This document shows positions 29,362 to 34,980 of a DNA stretch of 34,980 nucleotides, one piece after another. Source of the DNA: Pseudomonadota bacterium. GTDB taxonomy: Bacteria > Pseudomonadota > Gammaproteobacteria > Burkholderiales > Sulfuricellaceae. Numbering within the stretch: position 1 is the stretch's first letter; the number at the start of each line of letters is the position of its first letter. A model generated the notes under the pieces. The model was not told the origin of the DNA. It saw only the letters and a program-made list of their open reading frames with translations, and ran no database searches. The DNA lies in NCBI GenBank assembly GCA_021792335.1, contig JAJYUW010000009.1, forward strand, positions 1 to 34,980, written 5' to 3'. A program made the position numbers and the translations under genes.

Positions 29362-30102
29362 ATGGATATAGTCAGCATCCTCGGCATTACGCTGGCTTTT
29401 GCCGCCATTCTCGGCGGCCAGCTTCTGGAGGGGGGGCACGCGGGTTCCCTGCTGCAACTGACCGCGTTCATTATCGTCATGGGCGGAACCATAGGCGCGA
29501 TCATGCTGCAGAGTTCGTCCAAGATTTTTTTTCAAGGCATGAAGCTGACCAAATGGATCATTTTTCCGCCCAATGCTGTGCCGCATGACCTGATCAACCA
29601 TGTCCTTGGCTGGAGCGGGATCGCGCGTAAAGGCGGATTGCTGGCGCTGGAACCACAGTTGGACGACTTGCCGGATGCCTTTACCAAAAAGGGGCTGCAA
29701 ATGCTGGTGGACGGCGCCGAACCTGAGAAAATCCGTGTGGCGCTCGAAGTCGAAATTGCCACTTATGAGAAGCATCACCTGGATGCCGCGAAAGTCTGGC
29801 AGGCGGCGGGCGGTTATGCGCCAACCATTGGTATTCTGGGCGCGGTAATGGGCTTGATCCATGTCATGGAAAATCTGAGCGACCCCTCCAAACTCGGCTC
29901 CGGCATTGCCGTGGCTTTTGTTGCCACCATTTATGGCGTGGGTTCAGCCAACCTGTTTTTCCTGCCAATTTCGAGCAAACTTAAATCCATTATCGAGCAG
30001 GAGGTGATCATGCGTGAGATGCTGATTGAAGGGCTGGTGTCCATCGCCAATGGCGAGAATCCGCGTGTAATCGAATCGAAGTTGCAGGGCTACATCATTT
30101 AA
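29362..30102 (+). CDS. motC: Flagellar motor stator protein, MotA family (MotC)
   Basis: 'MDIVSILGITLAFAAILGGQLLEGGHAGSLLQLTAFIIVMGGTIGAIML', 'AAGGYAPTIGILGAVMGLIHVMENLSDPSKLGSGIAVAFVATIYGV'. Confidence 0.94.
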   Translation: MDIVSILGITLAFAAILGGQLLEGGHAGSLLQLTAFIIVMGGTIGAIMLQSSSKIFFQGMKLTKWIIFPPNAVPHDLINHVLGWSGIARKGGLLALEPQLDDLPDAFTKKGLQMLVDGAEPEKIRVALEVEIATYEKHHLDAAKVWQAAGGYAPTIGILGAVMGLIHVMENLSDPSKLGSGIAVAFVATIYGVGSANLFFLPISSKLKSIIEQEVIMREMLIEGLVSIANGENPRVIESKLQGYII

Positions 30103-30125
30103 CCCCGCTGGGCGGCGAGCATACT

Positions 30126-30983
30126 ATGGCGCGCAGAAACAAACCCGAAGAACATGAGAACCATGAACGCTGGCTGGTTTCCTACGCTGACTTCATTACA
30201 CTGCTGTTTGCATTTTTTGTTGTCATGTACTCGATTTCCCAGGTGAACGAGGGGAAATACCGGGTGCTGAGCGATGCGCTGGTCAATGCCTTCAAGGCTG
30301 CGCCGACGAACACAACCCCGATCGCGCCGGCACTGATGATCGATGCTTCTACCAAGGGCCAGTCAAGCACCGCCAGGTCGCAAGCACAAAAGCAAACGTT
30401 CATCGTGCTCAAGAATGATCCTGCCCAGGAAGCCCGTCAGAAACAGCAAGCAGAAAAAATGAAGGGGATTGCCAGGGATATTCTCAAGGTGATGGAATCC
30501 TTAACCAAGAATGGCCAGGTCAAGGTCAGCCAGAGCGTCCATGGTATCGCCATAGAGATAAATGCCAGTTTGCTGTTCGCATCCGGTCAGGCAAGTCTGG
30601 AGGCCGGTTCGATCAAGGCGCTCAAGGCGGTAGGAAAGGTTCTGGCTGATGTGCCTAATGATATTCAGGTGGAAGGGTTTACCGATACCACCCCGATCAA
30701 TACCGTTGCGTTTCCATCCAACTGGGAGTTATCCAGTGCCCGCGCAAGCAGTGTGGTGCGCTTGTTCGTCGACAGCGGCGTGCCACCGGAGCGTTTGGTG
30801 GCGGTGGGGTATGGTGAATTTCGCCCGATTGATTCCAATAGCACGGCAGAGGGGCGAGCCAGAAACCGCCATGTGACGGTGATGATCCTGTCGGAACAGC
30901 AGGAGAAGATCACCGATATACCGGTTGCGAGCCAGGCTTCCAAAGTTGTGCAGGAAGCAGCTGGTCCTGCCCGGAAACCCTAA
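30126..30983 (+). CDS. motD: Flagellar motor stator protein, MotB family (MotD), OmpA-like C-terminal domain
   Basis: 'ENHERWLVSYADFITLLFAFFVVMYSISQVNEGKYRVLSDAL', OmpA 'VEGFTDTTPINTVAFPSNWELSSARASSVVRLFVDSGVPPERLVAVGYGEFRP'. Confidence 0.95.
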   Translation: MARRNKPEEHENHERWLVSYADFITLLFAFFVVMYSISQVNEGKYRVLSDALVNAFKAAPTNTTPIAPALMIDASTKGQSSTARSQAQKQTFIVLKNDPAQEARQKQQAEKMKGIARDILKVMESLTKNGQVKVSQSVHGIAIEINASLLFASGQASLEAGSIKALKAVGKVLADVPNDIQVEGFTDTTPINTVAFPSNWELSSARASSVVRLFVDSGVPPERLVAVGYGEFRPIDSNSTAEGRARNRHVTVMILSEQQEKITDIPVASQASKVVQEAAGPARKP

Positions 30984-30985
30984 AA

Positions 30986-31082
30986 GGACTCCGACTTTCT
31001 ACGGGCTAAGCCCGTGAAAGGTCGTATGCCCCACAAGGGGACTCCGATCCGCTAGGCGCTAAAACTCCTGCGGAGTCGCATG
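30986..31082. repeat. Tandem pair of modular hairpin repeats between motD and flgN
   Basis: Module A 30986-31028 ggactccgac-[tttctacgggctaagcccgtgaaa]-ggtcgtatg; linker ccccacaagg; module B 31039-31082 ggactccgat-[variable]-gagtcgcatg. Confidence 0.82.
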
Positions 31083-31084
31083 AC

Positions 31085-31585
31085 CTAAACCTTACCGAGA
31101 GGTCGCCCCAGTCCGCTTGTATGGGTCTGTCCGTCCGGCCCGTAAATGCCTGTCTGGTTGGCGGCGGTCTGAAGCAAGGAAAGGGCTTGCTGGTTGAATC
31201 TGAGCTTGGTTTCGATCAGGCTGCCATTGACCTGATTGATCTGTTGAGCGATTTTTGCCTGTTCCAGCAGTTGCTTCCAGGCTTCGACAGTATGCGGTAT
31301 TTCGCCGCCGTGCTGCTGCAGCCATCTGTCCATGCCACCCTGCTCCGGGTTGTGGCCATTTGCGGCCAGATAACGGTTGCGGCGTTCCGCGAACTGAGAC
31401 AGCAGGAGAACCTTCTCGGACTTTAGCCGGGCAAGCTCGATCAGCCTGTCGACATCACCCTGGACCAGTGCTTCCTGCTCGGTCTGTAATACTCGGACGA
31501 AATCACTGAATGCGCTTAATTCCGCATCCACGCTTTGGGAAAGATCGCCGGGGGAGGCGATGATGACCCGGTTGTCAGCCAACAT
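31085..31585 (-). CDS. flgN: Flagellar chaperone FlgN
   Basis: Helical 166-aa protein 'VLQTEQEALVQGDVDRLIELARLKSEKVLLLSQFAERRNRYL'; adjacent to flgM. Confidence 0.88.
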   Translation of the reverse strand: MLADNRVIIASPGDLSQSVDAELSAFSDFVRVLQTEQEALVQGDVDRLIELARLKSEKVLLLSQFAERRNRYLAANGHNPEQGGMDRWLQQHGGEIPHTVEAWKQLLEQAKIAQQINQVNGSLIETKLRFNQQALSLLQTAANQTGIYGPDGQTHTSGLGRPLGKV

Positions 31586-31908
31586 CAGCCTTTTTGATTC
31601 CGCACCAAGTCCTGGACTGTCGCAAGCAGGCGATCCGCGATGACTTCGGGATTGACCTTGAAGCGTCCCTCGCTGATGGCTTGCTTGATCGCGTCCACAC
31701 GTGCCGTATCCACCACCGGCACATTGTCCATGCTGCTCTCCATGGCATGAAGCTGGGACGAAAGCGTGGTGATCTGGACGTTGTCCTGGGGGGACGGGTT
31801 CTTTTGCGGCGCGGCAGCCGTCGTTCCCGTGCCGGCTTTCGAGGTGCGCGGTGCGGCCTCTTTTATGCCTGTGCTGGCCGGCGACTTTACTGAGGCATCG
31901 ATCTTCAC
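31585..31908 (-). CDS. flgM: Anti-sigma-28 factor FlgM (GTG start proposed at 31908)
   Basis: 'VKIDASVKSPASTG...VDTARVDAIKQAISEGRFKVNPEVIADRLLATVQDLV' FlgM C-terminal signature. Confidence 0.92.
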   Translation of the reverse strand: MKIDASVKSPASTGIKEAAPRTSKAGTGTTAAAPQKNPSPQDNVQITTLSSQLHAMESSMDNVPVVDTARVDAIKQAISEGRFKVNPEVIADRLLATVQDLVRNQKG

Positions 31909-32060
31909 GGTAAATTCCTTCGGGTTATGGATCGCTTTTTGGCGGCGGCAGCGCTGCCGCTTCACGATCCGCTGGCGGTTATCCGAATCTTTGATAGGGT
32001 TAACGGCATGAACTGATGAAACTTTAGTGGAGAATCAATGTTTTTACAAGCAATACGGGT

Positions 32061-32510
32061 TTAAACCCAACGCTGCACGGCTGTTTCATCGCTTTCATGC
32101 GCGTCCACCCAGCGCGCACCCGCTTCGGTCTGTTCCTTTTTCCAGAACGGCGCGCGGGTCTTCAGGTAGTCCATGATGAATTCGCAGGCGGCGAAGGCGG
32201 CGCCGCGGTGTGCGCTGCTCACCGCCACCAGTACGATCTGGTCGGCGGGTTTGAGCGATCCGACGCGGTGGATCACCAGTGCATCGATGATGCTCCAGCG
32301 CTGTTTTGCCTGTTCCAGGATTTCGGCCAAAGCCTTTTCCGTCATGCCGGGGTAGTGCTCCAGGGTCATTTCGGCAACCCTGGCGTTCTCGTTGAGGTCG
32401 CGAACCAGGCCAACGAAGCTGGCAATGGCGCCGATTCCGGAATTGCCTTGGCGTAGTTTGAGGATTTCCGCGCCAAGATCAAAATCCTCGTTTTGCACTC
32501 GGACTGTCAT
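32061..32510 (-). CDS. moaE: Molybdopterin synthase catalytic subunit MoaE
   Basis: 'GAIASFVGLVRDLNENARVAEMTLEHYPGMTEKALAEI', 'VHRVGSLKPADQIVLVAVSSAHRGAAFAACEFIMDYLKTRAPFWKKE'. Confidence 0.96.
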   Translation of the reverse strand: MTVRVQNEDFDLGAEILKLRQGNSGIGAIASFVGLVRDLNENARVAEMTLEHYPGMTEKALAEILEQAKQRWSIIDALVIHRVGSLKPADQIVLVAVSSAHRGAAFAACEFIMDYLKTRAPFWKKEQTEAGARWVDAHESDETAVQRWV

Positions 32511-32511
32511 C

Positions 32512-32766
32512 TCAGCCCCCCGTCACCGGCGGGAAGAAAGCGATTTCATCTCCGTCGCATACAGCCCTGTCCGGACCGGCCATGTCCTGGTTGACGGCCA
32601 CGCGCACAGGCCTGCTCTGGGCGAGCTCCTCTTGCCAGGCTCCGCCACGTTGCCGCAGCCATTCGGTCAGCGACCGGACGTCGACGACATGGGCAGGCGG
32701 GTGCGCCTGTTCCGAGGAGATGCCGAAGCTTTCGCGCAGCCGGGCGAAATAGAGCAGGGTGATCAT
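32512..32766 (-). CDS. moaD: Molybdopterin synthase sulfur carrier subunit MoaD
   Basis: 84 aa ubiquitin-like; C-terminal 'DGDEIAFFPPVTGG' with diglycine. Confidence 0.95.
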   Translation of the reverse strand: MITLLYFARLRESFGISSEQAHPPAHVVDVRSLTEWLRQRGGAWQEELAQSRPVRVAVNQDMAGPDRAVCDGDEIAFFPPVTGG

Positions 32767-32780
32767 GCGCGCATCCTTGT

Positions 32781-34004
32781 TCAGTTGAGCAATTCGGAAA
32801 AGGGGAGAAACCTGACGGTTTCGCCGCGGCGGATGAGGGTGCCTTCCGCTACTTCAACCAGGCCGTCGGCCCACGCGGTGGAGGTCAAAACGCCGGAACC
32901 CTGGTTCGGATAAAGCTGTACGCCGATGCTGCCATCTTCCGCCGTGTGCAGCCTGGCGCGCAGGAATTCGCGGCGCTTGTCGGGTCTTGGCCAGTCGAAA
33001 TCCGCCTTCAGGGAGAGTGCCTGCGGTGCGGTTGCAGCCACGCCCTGGCAGCGCAAAATGAATGGGCGCACAAGCAGGATGAAAGTGACAAAGGCCGAAA
33101 CCGGATTTCCCGGCAGGCCGATGAAAGGCGTGCTGCCTACGCTGCCGAAAGCCAGCGGTTTGCCCGGTTTGATGGCGATTTTCCATAAATCGAGCTTGCC
33201 GACTTTTTCCACCGCGGTTTTGACGTGGTCTTCCTCTCCCACGGAAACGCCGCCGCTGGTGATGATCAGATCGGCGCTGGCTGCGGCTTGTTCGAGCACT
33301 TTAACGGTGGCGGCGGAATCATCCGGCACGATGCCGAGGTCGATGACTTCGCAGCCGAGGGCCTGCAGCAAGCCGGTCAGCACGAAGCGGTTGGAGTTGT
33401 AGATCTGGCCGGGCTCAAGTGGCTGACCAGGCATGACTATTTCGTCGCCGGTAAAGAAAGTGGCTACTTTCAACCGGCGGAAAACCGGAAGCCGCGCCAA
33501 GCCGACGGATGCCGCCAGTCCCATTTCTTGCGGACGCAGCCTGATACCGGCAGGAAGTATTTCCGCCCCGACGGCGATGTCTTCGCCGGCGCGACGGATG
33601 TTTTCACCCCTAATGGGCGACTTGTTGATTGCCACCACGTCGCCTTCCGTGCTGCAATTTTCCTGCATCACCACGGCATCGCAGCCTGCGGGCACCGGCG
33701 CCCCGGTGAAAATCCTGGCTGCGGTGCCCGCTTCCAGCGGCTTCCCGACCGTGCCTGCAGGGATGCGTTGCGCTACCCGAAGCCGGGTCGACCCGGCCGC
33801 GAGATCGGCGAGCCGGACTGCATAGCCATCCATTGCGCTGTTGTCCAGCGGCGGGACGTTGATGGCGGAAACCTGATGCTCAGCCAGTACCCGTCCCAGC
33901 GTTTCGGCTGTGGCGACCTGTTCGATTTCGCCAGGCTGGCGTACGCGATCCAGGAGGAAGGCGAGTGCCTGATCGGCGCTAAGCATGTTCTGTTTTTTGT
34001 CCAT
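32781..34004 (-). CDS. moeA: Molybdopterin molybdenumtransferase MoeA
   Basis: '[15 protein letters not shown]', 'PPLDNSAMDGYAVR', 'IITSGGVSVGEEDHVKTAVEKVG', 'FIGLPGNPVSAFVTF'; start ATG 34004. Confidence 0.96.
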   Translation of the reverse strand: MDKKQNMLSADQALAFLLDRVRQPGEIEQVATAETLGRVLAEHQVSAINVPPLDNSAMDGYAVRLADLAAGSTRLRVAQRIPAGTVGKPLEAGTAARIFTGAPVPAGCDAVVMQENCSTEGDVVAINKSPIRGENIRRAGEDIAVGAEILPAGIRLRPQEMGLAASVGLARLPVFRRLKVATFFTGDEIVMPGQPLEPGQIYNSNRFVLTGLLQALGCEVIDLGIVPDDSAATVKVLEQAAASADLIITSGGVSVGEEDHVKTAVEKVGKLDLWKIAIKPGKPLAFGSVGSTPFIGLPGNPVSAFVTFILLVRPFILRCQGVAATAPQALSLKADFDWPRPDKRREFLRARLHTAEDGSIGVQLYPNQGSGVLTSTAWADGLVEVAEGTLIRRGETVRFLPFSELLN

Positions 34005-34500
34005 ATTGATTGAGACCTGTCTGTTGCAAAATAAATTCGGCGATTTCTCCCGCCTGGTCCAGCGTGAACTGCGGCAGCGCCGTTTCCACCGGAATGTCGC
34101 TGGCAATGGCTGCGATATTCGTATCCTGCGGAAAAATCAGTTGTTTTCCGCTGCCGGCACGGTGCACCTCCAGCTTGGCGATCGCTTCACGTTTGAAGCT
34201 TTCCACCAGTACCAGATCGCACGGCGAGAGCCGCGCCACCTGTTCTTCCAGCGAGGGCTCCGCTTCACCGCGCAATTCGTGGATCAGCGCCCAGCGGAAG
34301 GCCGAGGTGACCAATACCTCGCTGCAGCCTGCGGTACGGTGGCGATGGGAATCCTTGTCCGGTTGATCAATCTCGAAATCGTGGTGGGTATGCTTGATCA
34401 GCGAAACTTTCAGCCCTTTGGCCACGAACAGTGGAATCAGTTTCTCGATCAGGGTGGTTTTGCCGCTGCCGGAGTAGCCGGCGATGCCGAAAATTTTCAT
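33979..34500 (-). CDS. mobB: Molybdopterin-guanine dinucleotide biosynthesis protein MobB
   Basis: '[58 protein letters not shown]'. Confidence 0.95.
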   Translation of the reverse strand: MKIFGIAGYSGSGKTTLIEKLIPLFVAKGLKVSLIKHTHHDFEIDQPDKDSHRHRTAGCSEVLVTSAFRWALIHELRGEAEPSLEEQVARLSPCDLVLVESFKREAIAKLEVHRAGSGKQLIFPQDTNIAAIASDIPVETALPQFTLDQAGEIAEFILQQTGLNQYGQKTEHA

Positions 34501-34943
34501 ACCTTGTTCCGCATCAGCCTTTGTTTCTCGCGCTGCCAATCGCGTTCTTTTTCAGCTTCACGCTTGTCGTGCTGCTTCTTGCCCTTGGCCAAACCGATTT
34601 CTAGCTTGATATGGCCACGGCTGTAGTGCATGTCCAATGGCACCAGGGTATAACCAGCGCGCTCCACCTTGCCGATCAGCTTGTCGATTTCCTCGCTGTG
34701 CAGCAGCAGCTTGCGGGTGCGCACGGGATCGGGGTTGATGTGGGTGGAAGCGGTCGGCAGCGGGCTGATATGGCAGCCAATGATGTAGAGCTCCCCGCTG
34801 CGGATGATGACATAGGCTTCCTTGAGCTGCACGCGGCCGGCACGGATGGCTTTCGCTTCCCATCCCTGCAGAACGATGCCGGCTTCGAGTTTTTCCTCGA
34901 TGAAGAAGTCGTGGAAGGCCTTTTTGTTTTGCGCGATGCTCAT
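34497..34943 (-). CDS. smpB: SsrA-binding protein SmpB
   Basis: '[61 protein letters not shown]', basic C-terminal tail. Confidence 0.97.
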   Translation of the reverse strand: MSIAQNKKAFHDFFIEEKLEAGIVLQGWEAKAIRAGRVQLKEAYVIIRSGELYIIGCHISPLPTASTHINPDPVRTRKLLLHSEEIDKLIGKVERAGYTLVPLDMHYSRGHIKLEIGLAKGKKQHDKREAEKERDWQREKQRLMRNKV

Positions 34944-34980
34944 CGGCAGGTGAGTTTCCCTTGAAAATAGTGTATTTTAA

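Noticed and set aside
30986-31082. Integron attC or CRISPR-like array interpretation
   Set aside because: No GTTRRRY/RYYYAAC core sites, no integrase, no regular spacers; only two modules.
31908-32060. Sigma-28 promoter upstream of flgM
   Set aside because: A partial GCCGATAA-like match (tcggataa) is present on the minus strand, but no convincing TAAA at correct spacing.
32057-32068. gggtttaaaccc palindrome at moaE stop
   Set aside because: 12-bp palindrome without T-tract or arms; overlaps the stop codon and is plausibly chance.

Overview
This 35-kb window is a compact, mostly housekeeping and motility stretch of a proteobacterial chromosome. Gene content and order suggest a betaproteobacterium, possibly Nitrosomonadales/Gallionellales-like; that placement is inference. 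Left to right it contains: the 3' end of fliM, then fliN-O-P-Q-R; a SAM methyltransferase; a small hypothetical ORF and a class II (B12-dependent) ribonucleotide reductase; dapA, bamC and an MBL-fold hydrolase; a small Ala/Pro-rich lipoprotein; a conserved hypothetical; a PrxQ/Bcp peroxiredoxin and a SlyD-like PPIase; mutS and suhB on the minus strand; trmJ, cysE and iscR; a NifS-like desulfurase and iscS-iscU-iscA-hscB-hscA-fdx-iscX; flhB-flhA-flhF-flhG-fliA-motC-motD; flgN and flgM on the minus strand; and moaE/moaD/moeA/mobB/smpB on the minus strand. I see no tRNA, rRNA, CRISPR array, prophage, intact transposase or defence system. The most interesting signals are non-coding. (1) A modular hairpin repeat (GGACTCCGAY - variable hairpin core - RGTCGYAT, with CCCCACAAG linker) fills the motD/flgN gap as two tandem modules, and a further copy forms the 3' end of the NifS-like gene, recoding its C-terminus. 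(2) Two MITE-like inverted-repeat elements share GAGCCTGT/ACAGGCTC ends (fliQ-fliR and fliA-motC). (3) A different palindromic element between slyD and mutS contains both stop codons in its arms. (4) A strong intrinsic terminator sits immediately before the class II RNR start codon. (5) Twin IscR-type-1-like sites precede cysE and iscR. No complete new enzymatic system is evident; the modular repeat family is the best candidate for something undescribed.
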